Of a DNA stretch of 5,732 bases, positions 1-4,939 are shown in pieces. The notes beneath the pieces were generated by a model. That model worked only from the letters and a program-made list of their open reading frames with translations. It was not told the origin of the DNA and ran no database searches. Every line of letters starts with the position of its first letter. The first letter of the stretch is position 1. Source of the DNA: Paracoccaceae bacterium (GTDB lineage: Bacteria; Pseudomonadota; Alphaproteobacteria; Rhodobacterales; Rhodobacteraceae); the NCBI GenBank assembly GCA_002746395.1, contig NVXA01000001.1:159834-165565 (forward strand), read 5' to 3'. The position numbers and the translations under genes are program-made.

Positions 1-158
1 GAGGACAGCAGAACACGACGAAGCGCGTTGCCGAGTGTCAGACCAAAGCCGCGCTCTAGCGGTTCGGCGACAGCCGTTGCCATGCGAAGTGCGTCTGCGC
101 CGGATTTGATTTCCAGCGATGTTGGGCGGATTAATTCCTGCCAATTCTTGTGGATCAT
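1..158 (-). CDS. rpoA: RNA polymerase alpha subunit, N-terminal fragment (cut by window edge)
   Basis: This is the start of the alpha subunit, which dimerises through its N-terminal domain to nucleate assembly of core RNA polymerase. The ATG is at 156-158 and 52 complete codons are present before the left edge. The fragment begins [20 protein letters not shown] and contains [20 protein letters not shown] at about residues 32-51, the highly conserved alpha-NTD block that includes the arginine pair needed for assembly in E. coli. A GGAGG Shine-Dalgarno at 166-170 lies 7 nt upstream and fixes the start. It follows rpsK after 111 bp, the classical alpha-operon order; rpsD, which sits between them in E. 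coli, is absent, as is usual in alphaproteobacteria. The C-terminal domain lies outside the window. Identification is firm. Confidence 0.97.
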   Translation of the reverse strand, partial: MIHKNWQELIRPTSLEIKSGADALRMATAVAEPLERGFGLTLGNALRRVLLS

Positions 159-176
159 ATTATGGCCTCCATACTT

Positions 177-202
177 GTTCCCTACTGGATCCGGTGGGGA
201 AC
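177..202 (-). promoter_or_regulatory. Hairpin just upstream of the rpoA ribosome binding site
   Basis: Perfect 6-bp arms GTTCCC (177-182) and GGGAAC (197-202) enclose a 14-nt loop that can add two more pairs. In the minus-strand transcript the hairpin ends 6 nt before the rpoA GGAGG. It could modulate rpoA translation or serve as a processing site. The structure is seen; the role is inferred. Confidence 0.4.
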
Positions 203-225
203 GCCCGAGGTTTAGAAACAGAACA

Positions 226-253
226 GACTGCGCCCGAAAATACGGGCACAGTC
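226..253 (-). promoter_or_regulatory. Intercistronic hairpin between rpsK and rpoA
   Basis: The arms at 226-236 and 243-253 pair over 10 bp (GACTG/CAGTC and GCCCG/CGGGC) with one C-A mismatch and a 6-nt AT loop. It starts 16 nt after the rpsK stop. No clean U tract follows in the transcript direction, so it is more likely an RNA stability, processing or weak attenuation element than a full terminator, which is expected because rpoA normally depends on this transcript. Confidence 0.5.
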
Positions 254-269
254 CGGTAGTAAGTGTGCG

Positions 270-659
270 TTATACGCGACGACGCTTTGGTGGGCGACAG
301 CCGTTGTGGGCCATTGGGGTCACGTCACGGATAGATGTGATGTTCAAACCAATTGCAGCCAACGCGCGAAGTGCAGACTCACGACCCGAACCCGGGCCTT
401 GAACTTCTACTTCCAGCGTTTTCATGCCGTGGTCTTGCGCTTTTTTGCCTGCATCTTCGGCAGCCATCTGCGCTGCATAAGGTGTAGACTTACGCGAGCC
501 TTTGAAACCCATAGTACCAGCCGAGGACCATGCAATCGCATTGCCCTGCGCGTCAGCGATCAGGATTTTTGTGTTGTTGAAAGACGAATTAATGTGCGCA
601 ACACCTGTAGAGATGTTTTTGCGGACTTTCTTCTTCGTACGGATTTTTTCACGTGCCAT
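270..659 (-). CDS. rpsK: 30S ribosomal protein S11
   Basis: S11 is a small-subunit protein of the platform that contacts 16S rRNA near the mRNA exit site. The 129-residue product has the usual full length. Recognisable blocks are a basic N-terminus (residues 1-14), HINSSFNNT (22-30), [13 protein letters not shown] (88-100) and the C-terminal family signature [17 protein letters not shown] (112-128). The HNG at 118-120 matches the Asn-Gly site that forms isoaspartate in E. coli S11. The ATG at 657-659 is preceded by a GGAGG (669-673) at 9 nt. The gene is 15 nt downstream of rpsM, so the ribosome binding site fills the gap directly after the rpsM stop, which suggests coupled translation. Nothing is unusual. 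Confidence 0.98.
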   Translation of the reverse strand: MAREKIRTKKKVRKNISTGVAHINSSFNNTKILIADAQGNAIAWSSAGTMGFKGSRKSTPYAAQMAAEDAGKKAQDHGMKTLEVEVQGPGSGRESALRALAAIGLNITSIRDVTPMAHNGCRPPKRRRV

Positions 660-674
660 TAGATCAGTCCTCCC

Positions 675-1043
675 TTATTTCTTCTTACCAGCAATGGCCT
701 TTGCAGGACCTTTGCGAGTACGAGCGTTGGTGCTGGTACGCTGACCACGCACAGGAAGGCCACGACGGTGACGTAGGCCACGGTAGCAACCAAGATCCAT
801 CAGGCGTTTGATGTTCATCTGAACTTCACGACGACGGTCGCCTTCAACCTGGTAGTTCGCGTCGATATGCTCGCGGATCGCCAAAACTTCGGCGTCGGAC
901 AATTCGTTAACGCGGCGTGGACCGTCGATTTTCACAGCTTCGCAAATCGCCTCAGCGGACGTGTTTCCGATCCCGTGGATGTAAGTTAGGGCGATAACCA
1001 CCCGTTTATGTGTGGGGATGTTTACCCCTGCAATACGTGCCAA
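675..1043 (-). CDS. rpsM: 30S ribosomal protein S13
   Basis: S13 binds the 16S rRNA 3' major domain in the subunit head and contacts P-site tRNA and the large subunit through intersubunit bridges. The product is 122 residues, a normal length. It starts [20 protein letters not shown], carries the helix-turn-helix-like N-terminal part with YIHGIG (21-26), and ends with the signature [18 protein letters not shown] (95-112) followed by a lysine-rich tail. The start codon is TTG (plus-strand caa at 1041-1043): no in-frame ATG or GTG lies near it, and GGAGG sits 7 nt upstream. It is the first gene behind a strong internal promoter and a structured leader, which makes it the natural point for alpha-operon control. 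Confidence 0.97.
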   Translation of the reverse strand: MARIAGVNIPTHKRVVIALTYIHGIGNTSAEAICEAVKIDGPRRVNELSDAEVLAIREHIDANYQVEGDRRREVQMNIKRLMDLGCYRGLRHRRGLPVRGQRTSTNARTRKGPAKAIAGKKK

Positions 1044-1050
1044 AAATTGG

Positions 1051-1055
1051 CCTCC
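1051..1055 (-). promoter_or_regulatory. rpsM ribosome binding site that fixes a TTG start
   Basis: GGAGG in the minus strand lies 7 nt upstream of the TTG codon at 1041-1043. rpoA also has GGAGG at 7 nt, which supports TTG as the true start. The TTG lies in a small inverted repeat, CCAAAAATTGG on the plus strand (1040-1050), between the Shine-Dalgarno and the second codon. Confidence 0.85.
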
Positions 1056-1069
1056 ATTCTCTCGTTTGC

Positions 1070-1089
1070 GGCTCCGTCATACCGGAACC
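1070..1089 (-). promoter_or_regulatory. Leader hairpin proximal to rpsM
   Basis: Arms 1070-1076 and 1083-1089 pair over 7 bp (GGUUCCG with CGGAGCC, one G-U) around a 6-nt loop. It sits about 14 nt upstream of the rpsM GGAGG in the leader RNA and could be part of a ribosomal-protein binding site. The pairing is visible; the role is inferred. Confidence 0.4.
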
Positions 1090-1102
1090 TTTTTTCACAA
1101 CT

Positions 1103-1133
1103 AAAACCCACCGTCCTTGAAAAGGCTGGTGGG
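1103..1133 (-). terminator. Terminator-like hairpin inside the rpsM leader (possible attenuator)
   Basis: In the minus-strand RNA CCCACC (1133-1128) pairs with GGTGGG (1112-1107), and an inner CCTT/AAGG stem closes a 3-nt loop across a 2x2 internal loop. TTTT (1106-1103) follows. This has intrinsic-terminator form but lies about 75-105 nt downstream of the inferred rpsM transcription start and before the gene. The left arm overlaps an alternative hairpin GGGC-AAATG-GCCC (1143-1131), so the two are mutually exclusive, as in an attenuator. It could instead be a leftover adk terminator. The U tract is short, so strength is uncertain. Confidence 0.45.
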
Positions 1134-1162
1134 CCATTTGCCCAATACTCGGGCCGAGTTTC

Positions 1163-1187
1163 TTGCGGTCCGAATCGGACAACGCAA
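1163..1187 (-). promoter_or_regulatory. Stem-loop near the 5' end of the rpsM leader
   Basis: TTGCG (1163-1167) pairs with CGCAA (1183-1187) and GTCCG (1168-1172) with CGGAC (1176-1180), with a 2-nt bulge at 1181-1182 and a 3-nt loop. The 10-bp stem begins about 20 nt after the inferred transcription start. A small CTCGGGCCGAG palindrome (1148-1158) follows. This is the best-formed leader hairpin and a candidate protein-binding site. Confidence 0.45.
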
Positions 1188-1213
1188 ATACAATCCTTTC
1201 GGAAAGTTCGCGG

Positions 1214-1241
1214 ATTATAGGAGCATCCGCAGCACCGTCAA
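1214..1241 (-). promoter_or_regulatory. Near-consensus sigma70 promoter for rpsM-rpsK-rpoA
   Basis: Read on the minus strand, TTGACG (1241-1236) and TATAAT (1219-1214) are separated by 16 bp. That is 5/6 and 6/6 matches to the housekeeping consensus. The inferred transcription start is near 1207, giving a leader of about 160 nt before the rpsM TTG. The promoter lies 22 bp beyond the adk stop, so the alpha-operon genes can be transcribed separately from secY-adk as well as by read-through. Confidence 0.85.
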
Positions 1242-1256
1242 CCCCGATTCACGGGG
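1242..1256 (-). terminator. Short hairpin after adk (weak terminator candidate)
   Basis: CCCCG (1242-1246) and CGGGG (1252-1256) form a 5-bp GC stem with a 5-nt loop 8 nt after the adk stop. No U tract follows; instead the -35 box of the rpsM promoter begins immediately. It may stabilise the adk message 3' end or be a degraded terminator. Confidence 0.3.
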
Positions 1257-1263
1257 CTAATTC

Positions 1264-1911
1264 TTATTCGTCGAGCGCGCCTGCAACCCGCGCCGCAACT
1301 TCATCAATTTCGCCAAGACCGTCGATACGTTTCAACTGCCCTTTAGCATAGTAATACCCGATCAACGGCGATGTATCGCGATAGTAATTCATCAAACGTG
1401 TGCGCAAAGATTCCTCGTTATCATCCGCGCGACGCGTAAAATCGTGACTGCCGCAAGCATCACATTCACCGTCTTTGACCGGCTTTTTGGTCACATCATG
1501 ATAAACCGCATCACATTCGCTGCATGTGTAACGGCCAGTGATGCGGGAAACTAGCGCCTCGTCATTGACTTTCATCTCGACGACCGCGTGCAGGGTTTGC
1601 CCCTTGCTTTCCAGCAAATCCCCAAGCGCATCAGCTTGGGCCAACGTGCGCGGGAAACCATCAAAGATGAAACCCTTGCCGCCTGCCCCGCTGTCCAATT
1701 GCTCGGCAATCAGACCAATAACAATTTCGTCTGTCACCAGATCGCCGCGATCCATAACAGCCGCGACCTGCTTGCCCATTTCAGTGCCCGAGGTTCGTGC
1801 TGCGCGCAGCATATCCCCTGTGGACAATTGAACCATACCCCGCTCGGCTACCAACCGGTGCGCTTGCGTTCCTTTACCAGCCCCCGGTGGGCCAAGCAGA
1901 ATAATATTCAT
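1264..1911 (-). CDS. adk: Adenylate kinase, zinc-binding LID type
   Basis: Adenylate kinase catalyses ATP + AMP = 2 ADP in the cytoplasm and maintains adenylate balance. The 215-residue product has the normal length of the long bacterial form. Visible motifs are the P-loop GPPGAGKGT (7-15), LSTGDMLR in the AMP-binding region (29-36), DGFPRT (84-89) and RADD (161-164) with following arginines R170 and R172. The LID segment carries Cys130, Cys133, Cys150 and Cys153 as two CxxC pairs, the pattern of a structural zinc site. The start ATG (1909-1911) overlaps the secY stop TGA as ATGA, so translation is probably coupled; an AGAGGG Shine-Dalgarno lies at 1920-1925 within secY. adk between secY and rpsM is a common arrangement. 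Confidence 0.98.
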   Translation of the reverse strand: MNIILLGPPGAGKGTQAHRLVAERGMVQLSTGDMLRAARTSGTEMGKQVAAVMDRGDLVTDEIVIGLIAEQLDSGAGGKGFIFDGFPRTLAQADALGDLLESKGQTLHAVVEMKVNDEALVSRITGRYTCSECDAVYHDVTKKPVKDGECDACGSHDFTRRADDNEESLRTRLMNYYRDTSPLIGYYYAKGQLKRIDGLGEIDEVAARVAGALDE

Positions 1912-3263
1912 TTACGATGCCCTCTGGATTTCGCCTTGCTTTTACCGCGCAGCTTTGATTTTTCAATCAGGCTTTCATACTGGTGCGCCATCATGTGCGA
2001 CTGTACTTGCGTGATCGTATCCATAGTAACGGACACAATAATCAGCAATGACGTACCGCCGAAGTAGAATGGAATAGCCGTTTTAGAAATCAAAACCTCT
2101 GGCAACAGAACAACTGCTGTCAAGTAAGCCGAACCAACAACCAACAAACGCACCATCACGTAATCAAGATAAAGCGCGGTTTTTGCACCCGGACGAATAC
2201 CCGGAACAAAGCCACCCTGCTTTTTCAAATTGTCAGCAACGTCGTCCGTCTTAAACGCCACGTTGGCGGTATAGAAATACGCAAAAAACACAACCATGGC
2301 TGCGTAGAACAGCATATACATTGGCTGTCCACGGCCCATATATGCCGCGATAGTCGAAGCAATACCGGTGCTGTCCGAACCAGCAAAGGTCGCGACGGTC
2401 GTTGGCATCAACAACAATGAACTTGCGAAAATCGCTGGAATAACGCCAGCAGGGTTCAGTTTAACCGGAAGGTGGCTGCTCTCGCCGCCATAAACCTTCA
2501 TGCCTACTTGGCGTTTCGGGTACTGAATATGGATTTTCCGCAATGCGCGCTCCATAAACACCACAAAGGCGATCACGGTAACGACCATCACCATAACGCC
2601 GATAATCAGTGCAGGGCTAAGCGCGCCGGAGCGACCGGAGGCGAAGAACTGTGCCAGCGCAGCTGGAAGTTCCGCCACGATGCCCACGAAGATGATCAAC
2701 GAGATACCGTTGCCGATACCACGTGCTGTAATTTGCTCGCCAAGCCACATAAGGAACATGGTGCCGCCCACAAGCGTGATCATTACGGTGGCGCGGAAGA
2801 ACAAGCCCGGATCAGACGCCAGGCCCTGCGATTCAAGGCCGGCGGCCAGCGCATAGGATTGGAACATCGCAAGGAAAACCGTACCGTAACGTGTGTACTG
2901 GTTGATTTTCTTGCGGCCCTGCTCGCCTTCTTTTTTCAACGCTTCCAGTTGTGGAACCATCGAAGTTAAAAGCTGAACGATAATGGAGGCCGAGATATAC
3001 GGCATAATCCCAAGCGAGAAGATCGCCATACGGCTGACCGCGCCACCTGTGAACATGTTAAGCATGTCACCGATACCACCGCGTGTGGATTCGAAGAACT
3101 CCCGCAGCTGTGTCGCATCAATACCCGGAACGGGGATGTATGTACCCAGCCGGTAAACCAGCAATAAACCAAGCGCGAACATGATGCGCTGTTGAAGCTC
3201 TTTGGCTTTGCCAAACGAACCCCAGCTTAGGTTTGATGCCATTTGTTCTGCTGCCGATGCCAT
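1908..3263 (-). CDS. secY: Preprotein translocase channel subunit SecY
   Basis: SecY forms the inner-membrane channel, with SecE and SecG, through which SecA or the ribosome drives unfolded preproteins and inserts membrane proteins. The product has 451 residues, slightly longer than the E. coli protein, with ten hydrophobic segments beginning at about residue 28. Visible landmarks are the plug region [17 protein letters not shown] (62-78), signature [13 protein letters not shown] (85-97), second signature [15 protein letters not shown] (174-188), the cytosolic C4 loop around YPKRQ (248-252) and the C5 loop GFVPGIRPG (351-359) with Arg357, the SecA/ribosome contact. The C-terminus is strongly basic. 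ATG at 3261-3263 has GGGAGGG (3270-3276) 6 nt upstream; an internal Met8 lacks such a site. It is the channel required to export the LprI-like protein nearby, though no functional link is implied. Confidence 0.98.
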   Translation of the reverse strand: MASAAEQMASNLSWGSFGKAKELQQRIMFALGLLLVYRLGTYIPVPGIDATQLREFFESTRGGIGDMLNMFTGGAVSRMAIFSLGIMPYISASIIVQLLTSMVPQLEALKKEGEQGRKKINQYTRYGTVFLAMFQSYALAAGLESQGLASDPGLFFRATVMITLVGGTMFLMWLGEQITARGIGNGISLIIFVGIVAELPAALAQFFASGRSGALSPALIIGVMVMVVTVIAFVVFMERALRKIHIQYPKRQVGMKVYGGESSHLPVKLNPAGVIPAIFASSLLLMPTTVATFAGSDSTGIASTIAAYMGRGQPMYMLFYAAMVVFFAYFYTANVAFKTDDVADNLKKQGGFVPGIRPGAKTALYLDYVMVRLLVVGSAYLTAVVLLPEVLISKTAIPFYFGGTSLLIIVSVTMDTITQVQSHMMAHQYESLIEKSKLRGKSKAKSRGHRK

Positions 3264-3282
3264 TTAAGGCCCTCCCAAAACT

Positions 3283-3320
3283 GCGCCGCCGAACCCCCTT
3301 TTGAGGGGTGCCAGCGGCGC
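3283..3320 (-). promoter_or_regulatory. Strong GC hairpin followed by TTTT, directly upstream of the secY ribosome binding site
   Basis: Outer arms GCGCCGC (3283-3289) and GCGGCGC (3314-3320) pair over 7 bp. Inner arms CCCCT (3295-3299) and AGGGG (3304-3308) pair over 5 bp with a 4-nt loop, and the intervening internal loop can add G-C and G-U pairs. In the transcript the stem is followed by AG and then TTTT (3280-3277), immediately before GGGAGGG for secY. It has terminator-like form but lies inside the operon, so partial termination, processing or translational tuning of secY is plausible. The structure is clear; the role is inferred. Confidence 0.55.
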
Positions 3321-3347
3321 GAATATTATTCACTGTCTAAGATGTAA

Positions 3348-3364
3348 GGCGCAAACGGCGCGCC
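3348..3364 (-). promoter_or_regulatory. Small hairpin in the rplO-secY gap
   Basis: GGCGC (3348-3352) and GCGCC (3360-3364) pair over 5 bp with a 7-nt loop, about 30 nt after the rplO stop. A further inverted repeat (3383-3393 with 3398-3407) overlaps the rplO stop codon. With the stronger hairpin at 3283-3320, the 130-bp gap can fold almost throughout. No role is known. Confidence 0.25.
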
Positions 3365-3393
3365 CACAAGTCATTCGCGCCACTCTTTTCGGC

Positions 3394-3852
3394 TTATGCC
3401 GGAAGAGTTACGGAACCTCCGGCTTTCTCGACTGCTTCAACAGCAGATTTCGAGGCGCCAGTGACAGTCAGGTTGATCTTCGATGTCAGTTCGCCTTTGG
3501 CTAGCAGACGTACACCGTCCAACTTGCGACGAACGAGACCGGATGCGATCAGGACATCTTCAGTGATATCTTTTTTGGCGTCGATCTTCTTCTCGTCGAT
3601 GAATTTTTGTAGGATGCCAAGGTTTATAACCGCATGTTTCTTGGGGTTACGCATGTTAAAGCCACGTTTTGGCAAACGCATGTAAAGGGGCATCTGGCCG
3701 CCTTCATAACCACCGATGGCAACACCTGAACGGGATTTTTGACCCTTGATACCACGGCCACCCATCTTACCCATGCCAGAACCTGGGCCACGTCCAACGC
3801 GCTTGGCTTTTTTGGTTGCACCGGGGTTATCGCTAAGTTGATTCAATTTCAT
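3394..3852 (-). CDS. rplO: 50S ribosomal protein L15
   Basis: L15 binds 23S rRNA and acts late in large-subunit assembly. The 152-residue product has family length. The N-terminal half is the Gly/Arg/Lys-rich extended arm, including [20 protein letters not shown] (17-36), [17 protein letters not shown] (49-65) and then a globular C-terminal domain ending in the signature [20 protein letters not shown] (119-138) and KAGGSV (143-148). ATG at 3850-3852 has AAAGGAG (3861-3867) 8 nt upstream. Normally rpmD lies just upstream in the spc operon; here 326 bp without a gene and then unrelated genes precede it, so rplO appears to begin a transcription unit running through secY and adk. Confidence 0.98.
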   Translation of the reverse strand: MKLNQLSDNPGATKKAKRVGRGPGSGMGKMGGRGIKGQKSRSGVAIGGYEGGQMPLYMRLPKRGFNMRNPKKHAVINLGILQKFIDEKKIDAKKDITEDVLIASGLVRRKLDGVRLLAKGELTSKINLTVTGASKSAVEAVEKAGGSVTLPA

Positions 3853-3949
3853 GACGCTATCTCCTTTGGCCGGAACTACCCCCCGATTGCGTCTAAAGGG
3901 GTAAACACGGCATTACATTTTGATTCTGTGAACGGTTGTCCACCGCGTG

Positions 3950-3978
3950 CGTATAGACCTGTTACGAGGGGTAATCAA
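3950..3978 (-). promoter_or_regulatory. Candidate sigma70 promoter for rplO-secY-adk
   Basis: On the minus strand TTGATT (3978-3973) and TATACG (3955-3950) are separated by exactly 17 bp, each matching 4 of 6 consensus positions including TTGA and TATA. The inferred start is near 3943, giving a leader of about 90 nt. A promoter is expected here because the upstream spc genes are not adjacent and terminators lie between. Strength is judged moderate. Confidence 0.45.
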
Positions 3979-3984
3979 GAGGGG

Positions 3985-4021
3985 TTGCGGGTGGGCCGTC
4001 GCGGGCCGTTAACCTTTAGGG
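3985..4021. repeat. Imperfect direct repeat, copy 1 (TTGCGGGTGG ... CGTTAACCTTT)
   Basis: This copy starts TTGCGGGTGG, has about 10 extra bases, then CGTTAACCTTTAGGG. The second copy at 4085-4112 shares TTGCGGGTGG exactly and CGTTAACCTTT followed by one changed base and GGG. The two copies flank the CGTACACAA array. Confidence 0.6.
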
Positions 4022-4038
4022 ATTTGGCCGGAAAATGA

Positions 4039-4080
4039 CGTACACAATGCGTACACAACCCGTACACAACACGTATGTAC
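4039..4080. repeat. Tandem array with 11-bp period, unit CGTACACAA
   Basis: Three exact copies of CGTACACAA start at 4039, 4050 and 4061. A diverged fourth unit, CGTATGTAC, starts at 4072, so the spacing is exactly 11 bp throughout, about one helical turn. The 2-bp linkers vary (TG, CC, CA). The array lies about 60-100 bp upstream of the candidate rplO -35 box, the position expected for a multi-site regulator acting on one face of DNA. The bound protein, if any, is unknown. The array could also be a dispersed intergenic repeat of this genome. Confidence 0.75.
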
Positions 4081-4084
4081 GTTT

Positions 4085-4112
4085 TTGCGGGTGGAGGCGT
4101 TAACCTTTTGGG
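4085..4112. repeat. Imperfect direct repeat, copy 2 (TTGCGGGTGG ... CGTTAACCTTT)
   Basis: This is the shorter partner of the repeat at 3985-4021, lacking 9 bp in the middle. Both contain the palindrome GTTAAC within GTTAACC, which resembles a half-site of the alphaproteobacterial cell-cycle regulator CtrA (TTAACC). That resemblance alone is weak evidence for binding. Confidence 0.6.
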
Positions 4113-4120
4113 TTGGTCGA

Positions 4121-4147
4121 TGGTGCGCGGAGACCGCACACCCTACG
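4121..4147. repeat. 27-bp inverted repeat, left arm (REP-like palindrome)
   Basis: This arm matches the reverse complement of 4980-5006 at 26 of 27 positions; the only difference is at 4131. It is itself a palindrome: GGTG (4122-4125) pairs with CACC (4139-4142) and GCGG (4127-4130) with CCGC (4134-4137) around a 3-nt loop. It lies 31 bp after the lprI-like stop codon, so it would also form a hairpin at that message's 3' end. In the minus-strand RNA the internal mismatch becomes a U-G pair, giving 9 pairs. Confidence 0.85.
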
Positions 4148-4160
4148 AGTTACGGGGGAA

Positions 4161-4177
4161 GCGCAAAAATAGTGCGC
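4161..4177 (-). terminator. Weak hairpin directly after the LprI-like gene
   Basis: GCGCA (4161-4165) and TGCGC (4173-4177) form a 5-bp stem with a 7-nt U-rich loop right after the stop codon. No U tract follows. Together with the REP-like hairpin 14-40 bp farther on it may define the 3' end of this short transcript. Confidence 0.25.
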
Positions 4178-4178
4178 C

Positions 4179-4796
4179 CTATTTGTAGTCGTCATAATAG
4201 AAATTTTCGGGGCTGTATTCCCCAGAGCTATAACCACCCATACGTATTAGTACGATATTCATAATTCTTTCTTTTGTGAAGCTGGCAATGCAACCTGTAA
4301 AATTCGTTGAATACATCCTGTAGCCGGTATTCGGTCCAATCCTAGCCAAACAATCTGCATCCCTATAAGCTAACCACGCGCGCTGTGCGGACCGAAGTAT
4401 TTCCTCTTTAGAAACAACCACCCTTGCCTGGATGACTGGATCCCATACTTCTGTTGGAGACTCACTATCCCAATACTTCTCATACTTGATGGAAATCTGA
4501 TACTCAGTATTAAGAACGCGATCCAAAACTCTTTTTATCTGGCCACTACAAAAGCTCATTTCGTAGGTAGTGTTCGCCCGATCACCACACGGCAGCCAAA
4601 TGTCCAAGGTTTCTCGAGGAATATCTAGACACGCCTCGGCACCAGCCTCGGTGCTTGCATCACTGAAACACTTCTGGACAGACTCGGTAATTTGTAGAAC
4701 TTCTTGGTTAGAAAGTGGTTCAAGTTGACTTTGAGCAGCTATTGGGCCAGCACTCAAAGCCGCTAGAGTTCCAATAAGTATTGCAAATTTCTTCAT
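4179..4796 (-). CDS. Secreted LprI/DUF1311-type protein
   Basis: The 205-residue product begins with a Sec signal peptide: KK at 2-3, hydrophobic residues 4-19 and a likely cleavage after IAA at residue 21, so it should be periplasmic or secreted. The mature part resembles the DUF1311/LprI family, named for a mycobacterial lysozyme inhibitor: LPCGDRANTTYEMSFCSGQI (68-87), then LRSAQRAWLAYRDADC (134-149), the typical core, and FTGCIASFTKERI (166-178). Six mature Cys (43, 56, 70, 83, 149, 169) could form three disulfides. The Tyr- and acid-rich tail GEYSPENFYYDDYK (192-205) is unusual. The Shine-Dalgarno AAGGAA (4803-4808) is weak. The gene is visibly AT-richer than its ribosomal-protein neighbours (for example 25 of 60 G+C at 4201-4260) and lies between inverted repeats, which suggests acquisition. 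Lysozyme inhibition is only one possible role; many DUF1311 proteins are uncharacterised. Confidence 0.85.
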   Translation of the reverse strand: MKKFAILIGTLAALSAGPIAAQSQLEPLSNQEVLQITESVQKCFSDASTEAGAEACLDIPRETLDIWLPCGDRANTTYEMSFCSGQIKRVLDRVLNTEYQISIKYEKYWDSESPTEVWDPVIQARVVVSKEEILRSAQRAWLAYRDADCLARIGPNTGYRMYSTNFTGCIASFTKERIMNIVLIRMGGYSSGEYSPENFYYDDYK

Positions 4797-4797
4797 T

Positions 4798-4845
4798 CTA
4801 ATTTCCTTGTTCTAAAAAAATACCCGCATTACCCATAACCTTCAT
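4798..4845 (-). CDS. Possible 15-residue leader ORF upstream of the LprI-like gene
   Basis: ATG at 4843-4845 follows a strong GAGGAG (4851-4856) by 5 nt. It reads MKVMGNAGIFLEQGN and stops with TAG at 4798-4800, one base before the ATG of the next gene and in a different frame. Its ribosome binding site is better than that of the main gene, and termination so close to the next start suggests translational coupling. No codon run indicating attenuation is visible. It may also be chance, since 15 codons carry little coding signal. Confidence 0.4.
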   Translation of the reverse strand: MKVMGNAGIFLEQGN

Positions 4846-4863
4846 AAACTCTCCTCAGCCTAT

Positions 4864-4869
4864 GTTATA
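4864..4869 (-). promoter_or_regulatory. Candidate -10 box for the LprI-like transcript
   Basis: TATAAC on the minus strand matches 5 of 6 consensus positions and would start transcription near 4857, just before the GAGGAG of the short leader ORF. No good -35 lies 16-18 bp upstream; TTGACC at 4920-4915 is too far away. A regulator may replace the -35 contact. Confidence 0.3.
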
Positions 4870-4891
4870 ATTGAGCAATTCGTTCGTTTAG

Positions 4892-4908
4892 TTAGTCGCA
4901 ATTAGTCG
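4892..4908. repeat. Two TTAGTCG direct repeats one helical turn apart
   Basis: TTAGTCG occurs at 4892-4898 and 4902-4908, starts 10 bp apart, centred about 33 bp upstream of the TATAAC box. GCAATT also occurs twice nearby (4875-4880 and 4898-4903). The position fits an operator near the -35 region. No binding protein can be named. Confidence 0.35.
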
Positions 4909-4939
4909 GCGTGAGGTCAACTTTAAAATACCTAAAGTA

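Larger units (their letters stand above)
3853..4178. other. Gene-free interval upstream of rplO with promoter and repeats
   Basis: No ORF in these 326 bp resembles a gene. From low to high coordinates it holds the rplO ribosome binding site, a possible leader hairpin TACCCC/GGGGTA (3877-3882 with 3898-3903), a candidate promoter (3950-3978), a first TTGCGGGTGG ... CGTTAACCTTT repeat (3985-4021), the 11-bp-period CGTACACAA array (4039-4080), a second repeat (4085-4112), and one arm of a 27-bp inverted repeat (4121-4147). TTTGGCCGGAA also occurs twice exactly (3865-3875 and 4023-4033). Confidence 0.8.

Noticed and set aside
1588..2067. Plus-strand 159-codon open frame opposite adk and the end of secY
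   Set aside because: It is an antisense shadow of two strongly supported genes, and its translation has no family resemblance.
2472..2969. Plus-strand 165-codon open frame opposite secY
   Set aside because: It is wholly antisense to secY; its His/Ala-rich translation is typical of a reverse-complement shadow.
3322..3360. Possible secY promoter with TAATAT (minus strand) in the rplO-secY gap
   Set aside because: The nearest TTGCGC-like -35 is about 20 bp away and the -10 matches only 4 of 6 positions, so it was not called.
3739..4038. Plus-strand 99-codon open frame over the rplO start and upstream region
   Set aside because: It is antisense to rplO for a third of its length, runs through promoter and repeat sequence, has no recognisable domain and no good ribosome binding site.
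4039..4080. CGTACACAA array as a CRISPR array or a DnaA-box origin
   Set aside because: The units are 9 bp with 2-bp linkers, far too short for CRISPR repeats and spacers, and do not match the DnaA box TTATCCACA.
4915..4920. TTGACC as a -35 box for the LprI-like gene
   Set aside because: No -10 hexamer lies 16-18 bp downstream; the TATAAC box is about 45 bp away.
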